From Suilimivivens sp009774465 (GTDB lineage Bacteria > Bacillota > Clostridia > Lachnospirales > Lachnospiraceae), in the NCBI GenBank assembly GCA_947382645.1, contig CANDAE010000007.1, positions 62,001-126,000 of the forward strand: a stretch of DNA of 64,000 bases, written 5' to 3'. Below are positions 26,831 to 36,401 of the stretch, piece by piece. The first letter of the stretch is position 1. Each line of letters starts with the position of its first letter. The notes beneath the pieces were generated by a model that saw only the letters and a list, made by a program, of their open reading frames with translations, was not told the origin of the DNA and did no database searches. The position numbers and the translations under genes are program-made.

Positions 26831-28849
26831 TCAGTCAAAGTACTGGAATTTTCCAAGTAAATCTTTAAGCATATCCGCCTGACTTGATAATTCTTCAGAT
26901 GCTGCCGCACTTTCCTCGGATGTTGCAGAATTCGACTCAACAACACCGGCAATCTGGCTGATACCTTCCGTAATCTGTGCTGCTGCCTCAGCCTGATTAT
27001 CAGACGCCTCTGCAATATCTGCAATGGACTCGGTAACAATCTTTGCATTTTCCACCACTGCAATTAACGATTCAGCTGTGGATTTTGCATATCTGGTTCC
27101 TTCATCAACAGCAGCAATTGCATTCTGAATCAAATTCTTAGTATTTCTTGCTGCCTCAGAACTTTGATCTGCCAAAATTCCAACCTGCGTTGCAACCACA
27201 GCAAATCCCTTACCAGCCTCACCGGCTCTTGCTGCCTCAATAGATGCATTCAAAGCAAGCAGGTTTGTCTGGTCGGCAATTTCTTCAATGCTGCTGATGA
27301 TCTCAGCAATTTTATTGGACGCATCGCCTATCTTAAGCATTGCCTCCGTGTTGGACTTCATCTGCTCATTACTTGCAATTACCTGTGCGTTCATGCTTTC
27401 CACAATTGCCCTTGCCTTTTCAGCATTCTCAGCATTTGTATGTATCTTCTCGGAAATATCTGTCATCATTGCAGTCAGTTCCTCAATTGCACTGGCCTGA
27501 TCGGTAGCACCCTCTGCCAATACCTGGGCAGCCCCTGCCAGATCACCTGCGCCATGCTGAACACTCTTTGCATTACTGTCAACGTTTTTCATAGCATCAT
27601 TTAATGCTGCTATGATGTTTCTGAAGGATTCACTGATCTTTGCAAAATCTCCCTCATAGGTTTTATCAACGGATACTTTAAAGTTGCCTTCCGCCATCTC
27701 TGATAAATAATCACTGATTTCAGAAATAACCATCTTGAGTTTTGAAATTGTTTCTGCAAGAGATTTCATTAATACAGCAGTTTCGTCATGGGTGTCCGGT
27801 ATCAATGTTTCAGAATGAAGATCCCCATGAGACAAAAGCTCAAGACGTTCAACTGCACCTTCAAGCGGATGCGCAACGGTTTTCCCCAATTTAATTCCAT
27901 TTTTAATTCCCACAAGTGTAAATATAACTACCACAACAACCGTAAGAATAATGGAAAGCCAGAGCTTACCCAAAAACTCATTTCTTACAGCTGCCACACC
28001 AATGCTCCATCCTTCTGTATTTGCAACCGGTGAATAAGCAATTACCTTGGTAACTCCGCCATAGGAATAAGTGCCTACGCCTCTTTCTCCTGCAGCCATT
28101 TTTTTACAGATAGCGCTGAACTTCTTAAGTCCGGGATCTGTTTCCCCTGCTTTAATGCAGTCTTCCACTCCAACTATTTCCGAATTAATATCTGCAATGG
28201 TAATTCCATTGGCATCAATCATAAATGCAGTGCCGCCATCCCCTACATGTATGGATCTCATGATATTGTTCAAATCTTCACCATTGGGAACATAAACAAC
28301 AGCGCCTACCGGCGTAGTATGTGGAATACCGCCTTCCCACAAAGGCGCAGCTACAGCAAAAGATACCTGGTTGGTAACCTTACTGTATGCCGGTGTGGAA
28401 ATGTAAGTATTTCCCTTCATGGCTTCTTTGAAAAAATCTCTGTCGGAGAAATCTGTGCCGGTAATTACATCAATTCCGTTGCTGTCCAGCAGATATCCAC
28501 TGGTAAAATCATGATCATCTATTCTCTGCTGCAGGATAGCCTGTTTGTCTTCTATTGACCTTTCAGGATCTGCCAGCCTGGCAATACTGCCTGTCTCATA
28601 GGCAATTGAAGTATACACCTCAAGTGCCGCAGAAACATAATTGGCTGCTACATCAGAGGTATCGTCAATCGTCTCGGAAACCGCACTGATAGACGAAATA
28701 AAACTTAAGACAGAGGAAATTACTCCCAGTATGACGCAGCAGAGAATAATTACCTGTCCAAACCGTTTGGAAATCTTTTTTTCAATGCTTATAAACTGTT
28801 CCTGATTATTGCCTTTTAAGTTCTTTTGTTTGCTCTCACCTTTTCCCAT
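26831..28849 (-). CDS. Methyl-accepting chemotaxis protein with extracellular Cache-type sensor
   Basis: The 672-residue chemoreceptor has a first membrane helix near residues 30-55, an extracellular double-Cache-like sensor (IAYETGSIARLADPERS to about residue 290, with YSKVTNQVSFAVAAPLWEGG), a second helix (LSIILTVVVVVIFTLVGI), HAMP, and a long signalling coiled coil. The CheA/CheW-binding hairpin tip is clear (EIADQTNLLALNASIEAARAGEAGKGFAVVA). It should feed attractant or repellent binding to flagellar rotation. I chose the ATG at 28849, eight bases after GAGG; a start five codons earlier is possible. No other chemotaxis gene is in the window. Confidence 0.94.
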   Translation of the reverse strand: MGKGESKQKNLKGNNQEQFISIEKKISKRFGQVIILCCVILGVISSVLSFISSISAVSETIDDTSDVAANYVSAALEVYTSIAYETGSIARLADPERSIEDKQAILQQRIDDHDFTSGYLLDSNGIDVITGTDFSDRDFFKEAMKGNTYISTPAYSKVTNQVSFAVAAPLWEGGIPHTTPVGAVVYVPNGEDLNNIMRSIHVGDGGTAFMIDANGITIADINSEIVGVEDCIKAGETDPGLKKFSAICKKMAAGERGVGTYSYGGVTKVIAYSPVANTEGWSIGVAAVRNEFLGKLWLSIILTVVVVVIFTLVGIKNGIKLGKTVAHPLEGAVERLELLSHGDLHSETLIPDTHDETAVLMKSLAETISKLKMVISEISDYLSEMAEGNFKVSVDKTYEGDFAKISESFRNIIAALNDAMKNVDSNAKSVQHGAGDLAGAAQVLAEGATDQASAIEELTAMMTDISEKIHTNAENAEKARAIVESMNAQVIASNEQMKSNTEAMLKIGDASNKIAEIISSIEEIADQTNLLALNASIEAARAGEAGKGFAVVATQVGILADQSSEAARNTKNLIQNAIAAVDEGTRYAKSTAESLIAVVENAKIVTESIADIAEASDNQAEAAAQITEGISQIAGVVESNSATSEESAAASEELSSQADMLKDLLGKFQYFD

Positions 28850-29052
28850 ATGATCATCCCTCATTTCTTTATGCTACACATCCTTCGGCGCTCTTGATGT
28901 AATAGCCTGTTTTAATAAAAAATGCAGCTTTCGTTTTATTGTATCACTTTTTCGTGAACCAATCTACAATTTTCATAAAAAAATTTAGATTTTTCTTTCT
29001 TTTTTGTTCAAACTGCTATGAGGTGATGAAATCAGTCTGCTTTAAGCAGCTC

Positions 29053-29958
29053 TTACAGCTCATAAGGGGTTACCTGATATACATAATAATTCAGCCAGTT
29101 GGAATAGAGATTATTGCTGTGAGACCGCCACTGCAAATCCGGTTTTTTTGTATCATCATCACCTGGGTAATAATTTTCAGGCAGTTTTACCGGCAGTCCT
29201 TTGCCTTTATCCCGCACATATTCATTGTGCAGGGTATATCTGTCATATTCCGGATGCCCCATCACAAAAATCTGTCTTCCCCCCTGCGTCATGCAAAGAA
29301 GCACGCCTGCTTCTTCCGACTCTGCCAGAACAATCAGTTCTTTGCAGTTATGTATATCCTCAGCCCGCACGGAAGTGTGCCTGCTGTGAGGAATCATAAA
29401 GTAATCGTCAAATCCCCTTACCAGCGGTATCTTCCGGTTCATAACCCTGTGTTCAAAAACGCCGAACATTTTTTGAGACAGCAAAATCTTTTCCAGCCCA
29501 AAATGATAATAAAGCCCTGCCTGCGCCCCCCAGCAGATATGCAGCGTGGAAGTAACATGTTCTATACTCCACTCCATAATTTCGCATAATTCTGCCCAAT
29601 AATCCACTTCTTCAAATGGAATCTGCTCCACCGGCGCACCTGTAATGATCAGTCCGTCAAATTTCTTTTCCTTAAGTTCGTCAAAAGTATTATAAAATCT
29701 GTTTAAATGCTGAATGGGTGTATTTAAGGATATATGACTGTTCATTTTCATAAATGACACATCAATCTGCAGCGGCGTGTTGGAAAGTGCGCGCAACAAC
29801 TGCAGCTCCGTATCCTGTTTTACAGGCATCAGATTTAAAATACAGATCTGCAGTGCTCTGATATTCTGGTGCACTGCACGATATTCATCCATAACAAATA
29901 TATTTTCATTTTCCAGTATTTCCTTTGCTGGTAAATCACTTTGAACTTTAATTGGCAT
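29053..29958 (-). CDS. metA: Homoserine O-acyltransferase, predicted acetyl-CoA-specific
   Basis: The 301-residue enzyme activates homoserine for methionine synthesis. The catalytic cysteine lies in HICWGAQAGLYYHFG (C142), and the catalytic His and Glu in GHPEYDR (H235, E237). Residue 111 is glutamate (GAPVEQIPFEEVDYW). In characterised MetA proteins Glu at this position goes with acetyl-CoA and Gly with succinyl-CoA, so the product here is probably O-acetylhomoserine. This specificity is inferred. AAAGGAG lies ten bases before the ATG. The gene follows ligA by 15 bases, an unexpected partner. No SAM riboswitch or other methionine gene is seen beside it. Confidence 0.94.
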   Translation of the reverse strand: MPIKVQSDLPAKEILENENIFVMDEYRAVHQNIRALQICILNLMPVKQDTELQLLRALSNTPLQIDVSFMKMNSHISLNTPIQHLNRFYNTFDELKEKKFDGLIITGAPVEQIPFEEVDYWAELCEIMEWSIEHVTSTLHICWGAQAGLYYHFGLEKILLSQKMFGVFEHRVMNRKIPLVRGFDDYFMIPHSRHTSVRAEDIHNCKELIVLAESEEAGVLLCMTQGGRQIFVMGHPEYDRYTLHNEYVRDKGKGLPVKLPENYYPGDDDTKKPDLQWRSHSNNLYSNWLNYYVYQVTPYEL

Positions 29959-29973
29959 CTTTCCATAACTCCT

Positions 29974-31953
29974 TTATTTTCCAAAACGTGCTACAAATTC
30001 ATCCTCTGAGATAACAGGAACATTAAGTTCCTTTGCCTTTCGGTTTTTTGATGAATTGGATGTTGTGTCATTATTTACAAGGTAATCTGTCTTTGAGGTA
30101 ACGCTGCCGGTCACCTTGCCGCCGGAAGATTCCACGTAAGCTTTAAATTCATCCCTGTTTTTATAATAATGAACATCCCCTGTAATCACAAAAGTAAGCC
30201 CCATACATTTTCCTTCTTTATCAGGACTTAAATCCACTTTTTCTATTGTAACCTCTTTAAGCAAATCCTGCAGGGAAGCACGGTTTTTATCCTGTCCATA
30301 CCATTCTAAAACAGAACGGGACTTTTCAGGTCCCAAACCATCAATATCCTCAAATCCCTTTTCCTGCTCCAGACGATCAAGAAATCCTTCAAACCCGCCA
30401 TTTGCTATGATTTTTTTGCCTGCATCTATTCCAATCAGAGGAATGCACAGTGCATAAATAAAATTTACCGGATGTACCTTTCTGCTCTTTTCTATTGCCT
30501 TTATCATATTCTCACAGGATTTTTCTCCAAATCCCTCCATCTGTCTGATCACTTCCCCATGTTCTGCAAGATGATAGATATCAGCAAAATCTGATATAAA
30601 TCCCTCATTCATAAACCGCAGCATTGTCTGTATGGAAAGCCCGTCAATATCCATACCTGATTTGCTGACAAATCGGGTAAATTTTTTTACATGTTTTGCC
30701 GTGCAGTCAGGATTGGTGCAGTGAAGGGTTTTCGTCTGGCTCTTTGGACTGATTCTGATTTCCGTATCTGCTCCGCACACGGGACACACTTTTGGAATTT
30801 CACAAATTCCTGCCGCATCTGTCACAGAAATACATTTGGGTATGATCTTATTCGCCTTGATAACCTCCAGGGTGCATTCTTTACCAATTCCCAAACGTTC
30901 CATTTCACTGATATTGCAAAGAGAGGCCCGTGAAACGGTAGTTCCCTCAAGCAATACAGGCTGAAAAACCGCCACAGGTGAAATGGTGGATGCAGCGCAG
31001 GACCACTCCACATATAAAAGCCGGGATTTAGCCGATACATCCTGCCATTTAAATGCATAGCCGGCCCTGGCCGCATGATGTCCGGTAACATTCCCGGAAG
31101 CGGCATACTCCGTGTCGTCATAGCAGATCACAAGACCGTCCACCGGAATATCCATCTGCCCGTTTTCCACTTTTTCGGTCCACTGCTCCACAGCCTTTGA
31201 AAGTGTATCTGCATTTACCTGCTCTCTTTCTACCACTGTAAAGCCTTCCTTTTCAAGAAACTCCATCCGCTCTCCCCAGGATCTGATGTTATCATCCAGA
31301 TAAACCAGCGTAAATGCGTAGAAGCATACATGCCTTTCCTTCACCTTTTCGGGATCGTCCAGACTGAGTGTACCGGATGCAAGATTACGGGGATTTGCAT
31401 ATTTTTCATCATCATCTTCAATCATATCATTAATTAATGCAAAATCTGTGTAGGAAATTGCTGCTTCACCGCGTACCACCAAATGCCCCTGATAATTTAT
31501 TTTTAAGGGAAATCCTTTGATTGCGTTTTTTAAATAGGTAATATTGGTTCCTGTTGCACCATTCCCTCTGGTAAGTATTTTAGTCAGCTTCCCATTATCA
31601 TAGGTGAGAACCAGCGTCAGTCCGTCTAATTTCCAGGACAGCCATACAGGCTTATCCTCCGCCCATTTTAACAGATCGGAAACCTGTTTCGTCTTAGCCA
31701 GCGATAATGCAGGAAATTCATGAGGTTCCCTCTCTCCGTTATTTTCCTCGTAACCGGTGTTTTGTGTGGGGCTGTCCGGAAGAATATATCCTGTTTTTGC
31801 TTCCAGCTCTGTTAGTTCATCAAACATGGCATCCCATTCATAATTGGACATTATTTCTTCCCTGCCATTATAATAAGCTTCTGATGCTTCATTCAGTCGT
31901 TTTACCAGCTCTTCACATCTTTTTTCGTCATTTTCCACTATTACAGCCTCCAT
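29974..31953 (-). CDS. ligA: NAD-dependent DNA ligase, divergent clostridial subtype
   Basis: The 659-residue protein has all LigA domains in order: NAD-binding Ia domain, adenylation domain with KLDG (about residue 107), OB fold, Cys4 zinc finger (CPVCG and CTNPDCTAKH), helix-hairpin-helix repeats (AEHGEVIRQMEGFGEKS, GLGPEKSRSVLE) and a C-terminal BRCT domain (VITGDVHYYKNRDEFKAYVESSGG). Several motif positions differ from Escherichia coli-type LigA: domain Ia has SNYEWD for SDAEYD, TRGDG is TRGNG, and the motif IV lysine in DGxVIKV is cysteine (DGLVICYDD). A similar subtype seems usual in Lachnospiraceae, from memory. It precedes metA in the same transcript. Confidence 0.9.
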   Translation of the reverse strand: MEAVIVENDEKRCEELVKRLNEASEAYYNGREEIMSNYEWDAMFDELTELEAKTGYILPDSPTQNTGYEENNGEREPHEFPALSLAKTKQVSDLLKWAEDKPVWLSWKLDGLTLVLTYDNGKLTKILTRGNGATGTNITYLKNAIKGFPLKINYQGHLVVRGEAAISYTDFALINDMIEDDDEKYANPRNLASGTLSLDDPEKVKERHVCFYAFTLVYLDDNIRSWGERMEFLEKEGFTVVEREQVNADTLSKAVEQWTEKVENGQMDIPVDGLVICYDDTEYAASGNVTGHHAARAGYAFKWQDVSAKSRLLYVEWSCAASTISPVAVFQPVLLEGTTVSRASLCNISEMERLGIGKECTLEVIKANKIIPKCISVTDAAGICEIPKVCPVCGADTEIRISPKSQTKTLHCTNPDCTAKHVKKFTRFVSKSGMDIDGLSIQTMLRFMNEGFISDFADIYHLAEHGEVIRQMEGFGEKSCENMIKAIEKSRKVHPVNFIYALCIPLIGIDAGKKIIANGGFEGFLDRLEQEKGFEDIDGLGPEKSRSVLEWYGQDKNRASLQDLLKEVTIEKVDLSPDKEGKCMGLTFVITGDVHYYKNRDEFKAYVESSGGKVTGSVTSKTDYLVNNDTTSNSSKNRKAKELNVPVISEDEFVARFGK

Positions 31954-32021
31954 CCTGCAGGTTTTCCTTCAAAATCTATATTCTTTCCTGCATTATTTTT
32001 TTAAATAAAACCTGTATTTTT

Positions 32022-32777
32022 TTATTTCATACTACATTTTGTATTTACATTCATCTTTTCCTTTTGATCAGGAAGACAAAAATTATATAACGCATGTAAT
32101 TCCTGCCCGCCAATCTGCCTGTATTGTCCTGGTTTTAAGTCTGCAAGAAGAATATTAACCACTCTTATTCTTTTAATTGCATTTACATGATAGCCCAGTT
32201 CCTTTGTCATTCTTCGGATTTGTCTGTTTACTCCCTGAGTCAAAATAATTTTAAATGTAAATTTCCCCACTTTTTCCGTTTTACAGGGCTTCGTTGTAAT
32301 ATTCAGTTCCGGTAAAAATATACCTCCGCTCATTTTATTTAAAAATTCTTCCGTAACTTCTTTGTTTACTTTCACAATATATTCTTTTTCATGGCCTCTG
32401 CCGCCCCGCATCATGGCTTCAATCAACGCTCCGTCATTTGTAAGAAGCATTAATCCTTCCGAATCTTTATCCAGCCGCCCTGCATAGGTAACCCGCACTG
32501 GAAATTTAACTATATCCGTAATCTTTTTGTCCGCAAATTTATCCTTCTCCGTACAAATAACTCCCACCGGTTTATAAAATGCCAAAACCACCTTTTTATT
32601 TTTTCCCTGAACGGGCTTTTCATTCACTAAAATCCTGTCTGCTTCCCCCACCTGCATTCCTGCCTCGGCTTTCTTTCCATTCACCGTAACCCTTCCTTCC
32701 AGAATCAACCGGTCCGCTTCTCTTCTGGAGCAGATGCCGCAGGAAGCCAGATATTTATTTAACCGTTCCTTTTCCAT
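32022..32777 (-). CDS. Pseudouridine synthase, RluB/RluF type (RsuA family)
   Basis: The 251-residue protein has an N-terminal S4 RNA-binding domain (ERLNKYLASCGICSRREADRL) and the RsuA-family catalytic domain. The catalytic aspartate lies in YAGRLDKDSEGLMLLTNDG (about D102). The later motif GVNRQIRRMTKELGYHVNAIKRIR resembles RluF. The enzyme should isomerise a uridine in 23S rRNA; the exact position is not assigned. AGAAAGGA lies nine bases before the ATG. It is the last gene of the transcript HAD-aroA-hflX-rluF. Confidence 0.9.
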   Translation of the reverse strand: MEKERLNKYLASCGICSRREADRLILEGRVTVNGKKAEAGMQVGEADRILVNEKPVQGKNKKVVLAFYKPVGVICTEKDKFADKKITDIVKFPVRVTYAGRLDKDSEGLMLLTNDGALIEAMMRGGRGHEKEYIVKVNKEVTEEFLNKMSGGIFLPELNITTKPCKTEKVGKFTFKIILTQGVNRQIRRMTKELGYHVNAIKRIRVVNILLADLKPGQYRQIGGQELHALYNFCLPDQKEKMNVNTKCSMK

Positions 32778-32801
32778 GAAATAATTTCCTTTCTGTTTCG
32801 C

Positions 32802-34094
32802 TTATGCTAAATATTCCGCATACTTTTCCACATCTGCCCGGTGGCATTTCACAGTAATAAGGGTGCCTTTTTCCTTATATTCCTTACTGATAATATGCGT
32901 ATTTTCCATAAAATAAGACGCCACACTCCCATGGCTGTATGGAATAAGAAATGTTTCCCTGCGGTAATTTTCATAAACTTTATCCAAAATCATCTCTGCC
33001 AGCATACAGATAGAAGTTTCTTCCCTTGCCGATAGGTATATTTTATCTTCCCCTGATATTCTTGGAAAAGAAACTGTATTTTCACATTTATCCGCTTTAT
33101 TAAACACTGTTATCACAGGAATGTCACCGGCATGGAGTTCCGCCAGGGTTTGTCCTGTAATCTGCATTTGCTCCAGATAAAAGGGATCGGAATAATCCAC
33201 AACATGAACAAGCAGATCCGCACTTTCAATTTCTTCCAGAGTGGAGTGAAATGCCTCCACCAGATCGTGAGGCAGCTTGTGAATAAATCCAACGGTATCC
33301 GAAAGAAGAAAATCCCTGTTATTCCCTGCACAAATCCTCCTGACGGTAGTATCCAGGGTTGCAAAGAGCATATCCTCCTCCAAAACCTTTTTTTCCTCAT
33401 CCTTCTTATATTTATCTATCATCCCATTCATAATTGTAGATTTGCCTGCATTGGTATAACCAACAAGAGCAACAAGAGGAATTCTGGATTCATGTCTTTT
33501 TTTCCTCTGAATTTGTCTTTCTTTGGAAATTTCCTTCAATTCTCCGGAAAGCTCCGAAATTCGATGCTCAATCCTGCGTCTGTCAAGCTCTAATTTCTTT
33601 TCCCCGGCGCCGCGGCTGCTCATGCTTCCACTGGTTCCCCCCTGTCTGGTCAGGGCTTCATGCATCCCTACCAGTCTTGGAAGAAGATATTTCAATCTGG
33701 CAGACTCCACCTGAAGCTTTGCCTCCCTTGTTCTGGCACGTGTTTCAAAAATATCCAGTATCAATGTAGTTCTGTCCAAAACCGGTTTTCCAATCTCTTT
33801 TTGAAGGTTACGAATCTGTGAAGGAGTAAGTGCATCATTAAATATGATCACATCCACTGAAAAAAACTCCGCCGCCTCCTTTACTTCTTTCACCTTTCCG
33901 GCTCCAATATAAAGCCCCTTATTTATGCTTTCCAGCCTTTGGGTAATCACCCCCACAGGCTCCATAAAACATGCATTTGCCAGATCAGCAAGTTCTTCCA
34001 TAGACCGGTCAAAATCCTTTTCTGATCCATCATCAGCACCTACAAGCAAAACCTTTTCCATTTCCTTAATTTGTTTCTTTTCCTGTTTTTCCAT
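32802..34094 (-). CDS. hflX: Ribosome-associated GTPase HflX
   Basis: HflX is a GTPase that splits stalled or heat-damaged 70S ribosomes. The protein has the HflX N-terminal domain (KVLLVGADDGSEKDFDRSMEELADLANAC, YIGAGKVKEVKE), the glycine-rich linker (TRQGGTSGSMSSRGAGEKKLELDRRRI), and a G domain with G1 GYTNAGKST, switch DTTVRRI, G3 DTVGFIHKLPHDLVEAFHSTLEEI and G4 NKAD. I prefer the ATG at 34094 (AGAGGG just upstream, 430 residues); the frame also has an ATG at 34172, next to the aroA stop, without a good binding site. It is co-transcribed with aroA and rluF. Confidence 0.94.
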   Translation of the reverse strand: MEKQEKKQIKEMEKVLLVGADDGSEKDFDRSMEELADLANACFMEPVGVITQRLESINKGLYIGAGKVKEVKEAAEFFSVDVIIFNDALTPSQIRNLQKEIGKPVLDRTTLILDIFETRARTREAKLQVESARLKYLLPRLVGMHEALTRQGGTSGSMSSRGAGEKKLELDRRRIEHRISELSGELKEISKERQIQRKKRHESRIPLVALVGYTNAGKSTIMNGMIDKYKKDEEKKVLEEDMLFATLDTTVRRICAGNNRDFLLSDTVGFIHKLPHDLVEAFHSTLEEIESADLLVHVVDYSDPFYLEQMQITGQTLAELHAGDIPVITVFNKADKCENTVSFPRISGEDKIYLSAREETSICMLAEMILDKVYENYRRETFLIPYSHGSVASYFMENTHIISKEYKEKGTLITVKCHRADVEKYAEYLA

Positions 34095-34172
34095 AATCCC
34101 TCTTTGCATGCCGCCTGTCGTAAAACTTTTTGCTGACAGCGGCCGGTAATTGAACATATCCTCTGAATTCAT

Positions 34173-35462
34173 TTATATATACAGACTTTCAATCAATTCA
34201 AAATAATTTTCAAAAGTTTTCCGGCAGCACATTGGATCTTTAATTGTAATTTTTCCAGTCTTTAATCCAATTAAAGTAAATGCCATTGCCATACGATGGT
34301 CTTCATAGGTTTCCACTTCCGCCTTCCTTATTTCTCCCGGGTAAATGCGTATTCCGTCAGCTTCCGGCACTTCCTCACACCTGATTCCCATTCTCTGAAG
34401 CTCTGTCAAAATTGCCTTTATTCTGTCAGACTCCTGAAAACGAATATGTCCAATATTTTGAAGCAAAGTCTCGCTTTGGGCAAAAGGCGCCAGCACTGCC
34501 ATTGTCATGGTCTGATCAGAAAAGTCCTTCATGGAAATATGAAGCCCGGGGTAACGCTCCAGCTTCTTTCCTGATATCCTTACTCCTTCTTTCTCATCTG
34601 AAAGAGTACATCCCATCTGTTTCAATGCTTCCAAAAATCTAATATCTCCCTGCATGGAATCCATATGCACATTTTTTACAATAACACTTGTTTTTAATAA
34701 AGGCGCCATCGCATAGAAATAACATGCTCCGGAAACGTCCGGCTCTATCTGATATTCCTTTCGTCCAAAAGTGTTTATATAAGGTATACGATAAATATTT
34801 CTTTCTTTTACCACATCAATTCCAAACTGCTCCATCATTTTGAGCGTCATTTTAATATAGGCACCTTCAGTTCTATCTCCGCACGTCACTATATTTAATC
34901 CTGTTTTAACAATAACGCCAGACATTAATAATGCACTTGCAAACTGACTGCTGACGCTTGTGTCAATTGTTACCTCATCTATGCAGATGGAATCTGATTT
35001 CATTTTAAACGGGAAATGTCCTTCCTCCCCCTGATACTCCAATTCCACTCCGGCATCGGAGAGTATTTTCAGTAAAGGCTGCATAGGCCGCCTGCACATT
35101 TGAGGAGATGCATTTAATTCATATTCTCCCCCTGCAAGGGCAAGCATGACTGTTAAAAATCTGGCGGCTGTTCCCGCGCTCCCTACAAAAATGGATGCAT
35201 GAGGATTTGGAATCCTACCTCCCGTTCCCTGAATACATACTTTTTTATTATCTTCATCTGCTTCCACCTGAAATCCCAACTTCATAAGGCAATCCAAAAA
35301 AGCCCTGGAATCATCACTGAACAAAACCCCATGCAGAGTGCACCGGCAGGCAGATAATGCAGCAAGCAACAGAGCTCTGTTTGTAATACTCTTTGATCCC
35401 GGAACCTGTACACAGACCTCTTCAATATTCTCAATTATTTTTACTTGATACTTTTCTTTCAT
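34173..35462 (-). CDS. aroA: 3-phosphoshikimate 1-carboxyvinyltransferase (EPSP synthase)
   Basis: This 429-residue enzyme joins phosphoenolpyruvate to shikimate 3-phosphate in aromatic amino-acid synthesis. Signature segments are PGSKSITNRALLLAAL near residue 21, GSAGTAARFLTVMLAL near 91, SSQFASALLMSG, and DHRMAMAFTLIGLKTG near the C-terminus. The ATG at 35462 follows AAGGA. An upstream extension of 19 codons overlaps the phosphatase gene and is unlikely to be used. aroE, aroK and aroQ lie elsewhere in this window at 58.2-60.2 kb, so the pathway genes are split. Confidence 0.96.
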   Translation of the reverse strand: MKEKYQVKIIENIEEVCVQVPGSKSITNRALLLAALSACRCTLHGVLFSDDSRAFLDCLMKLGFQVEADEDNKKVCIQGTGGRIPNPHASIFVGSAGTAARFLTVMLALAGGEYELNASPQMCRRPMQPLLKILSDAGVELEYQGEEGHFPFKMKSDSICIDEVTIDTSVSSQFASALLMSGVIVKTGLNIVTCGDRTEGAYIKMTLKMMEQFGIDVVKERNIYRIPYINTFGRKEYQIEPDVSGACYFYAMAPLLKTSVIVKNVHMDSMQGDIRFLEALKQMGCTLSDEKEGVRISGKKLERYPGLHISMKDFSDQTMTMAVLAPFAQSETLLQNIGHIRFQESDRIKAILTELQRMGIRCEEVPEADGIRIYPGEIRKAEVETYEDHRMAMAFTLIGLKTGKITIKDPMCCRKTFENYFELIESLYI

Positions 35463-35472
35463 AATTAAATCC

Positions 35473-36297
35473 TTATTTAATATTTTTACATAAAAAATCT
35501 GCCACACCGTCCTTGTCATTTGAAGGAATCAAACCTGTGGCATATTTTTTCAGCTCATCTACTGCATTTTCTACCGCATAGGCAGAATCGGATATTTGAA
35601 ACATGGGTATATCATTTACTGCATCTCCAAAGGAAATAATGGTTTTGCAATCCCATATTTTTTTAAGTTCAAGGATTGCATTTGCCTTAGATGCCCTCAT
35701 GGGCATAATCTCAAGAAAATATTCGGGGCTGTAAATCTCCTGCTGCAAGGTCACCCTGAATCGTGTATCCGATTTCAGTCTATTATAACATTTTTCCAGC
35801 TCCTCTCTCTCACCAATGCAGGTATAATAAAAGATGTCCCCCTGATAGATACTATCTTTATCTCCTACCGGCTCCATCCGCTTATCTCCCTTTCTTCTTG
35901 AAAGATAATTTCTGATGCCTTCGTTTTCTTTGGAAGGATACCAGAGTACCTTTTCCTGTCCGTCCCTGTAAGTATAAACCAGAGGAAATAATTTTTCATT
36001 TTCCATAATCAGGCGGATGTCTCTCTGCTCCTGGCTGGAAAAACCAGTCGAATAGAGAATCTTTCCAGTGTCTGCTTCCATAATAAACACACCATTATAT
36101 ACAATCACGGGAATATGGAGGGACAGCCCTTTTGCTGCCCTGGATGCAGATACCAGGGAACGTGCTGTTGCATAAGTAAATTTCATCCCTTCAGCAATCA
36201 ATCCATTAATTACTTTTAAGCTGTGACTGCTGATTTCGCCTTGAGAGTTTAACAGTGTTCCATCCAGATCACTTACATACAGCGTATCCTCATCCAT
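35473..36297 (-). CDS. Cof-type HAD-IIB phosphatase
   Basis: The 274-residue protein has HAD motif I (VSDLDGTLLNSQGEIS, residues 8-23), motif II (TYATARS), a C2-type cap in the middle, and motifs III/IV (FGDAVNDIPMF near residue 220). Such enzymes dephosphorylate sugar phosphates, pyridoxal phosphate or similar small substrates; which one cannot be told here. GGAGG lies six bases before the ATG. It is the first gene of the operon served by the promoter at 36341-36369, followed by aroA, hflX and the rluF-like gene. Confidence 0.9.
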   Translation of the reverse strand: MDEDTLYVSDLDGTLLNSQGEISSHSLKVINGLIAEGMKFTYATARSLVSASRAAKGLSLHIPVIVYNGVFIMEADTGKILYSTGFSSQEQRDIRLIMENEKLFPLVYTYRDGQEKVLWYPSKENEGIRNYLSRRKGDKRMEPVGDKDSIYQGDIFYYTCIGEREELEKCYNRLKSDTRFRVTLQQEIYSPEYFLEIMPMRASKANAILELKKIWDCKTIISFGDAVNDIPMFQISDSAYAVENAVDELKKYATGLIPSNDKDGVADFLCKNIK

Positions 36298-36340
36298 GCC
36301 ATCCCTCCATGTTATGCAGATTTAAGTTTTACTACTAATT

Positions 36341-36369
36341 ACTATATCAATTTTTCTCTCTCCTGCCAA
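36341..36369 (-). promoter_or_regulatory. Sigma-A-type promoter of the HAD-aroA-hflX-rluF operon
   Basis: On the minus strand TTGGCA (36369-36364), a 17-base spacer and TATAGT (36346-36341) lie about 40 bases before the start codon at 36297. Confidence 0.75.
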
Positions 36370-36401
36370 CGATAAATTTTCCACATCCTGCCTGTTTATC
36401 A

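Noticed and set aside
31954..32021. SAM riboswitch ahead of ligA-metA
   Set aside because: The 68-base gap is too short and AT-rich, with no fitting stems.
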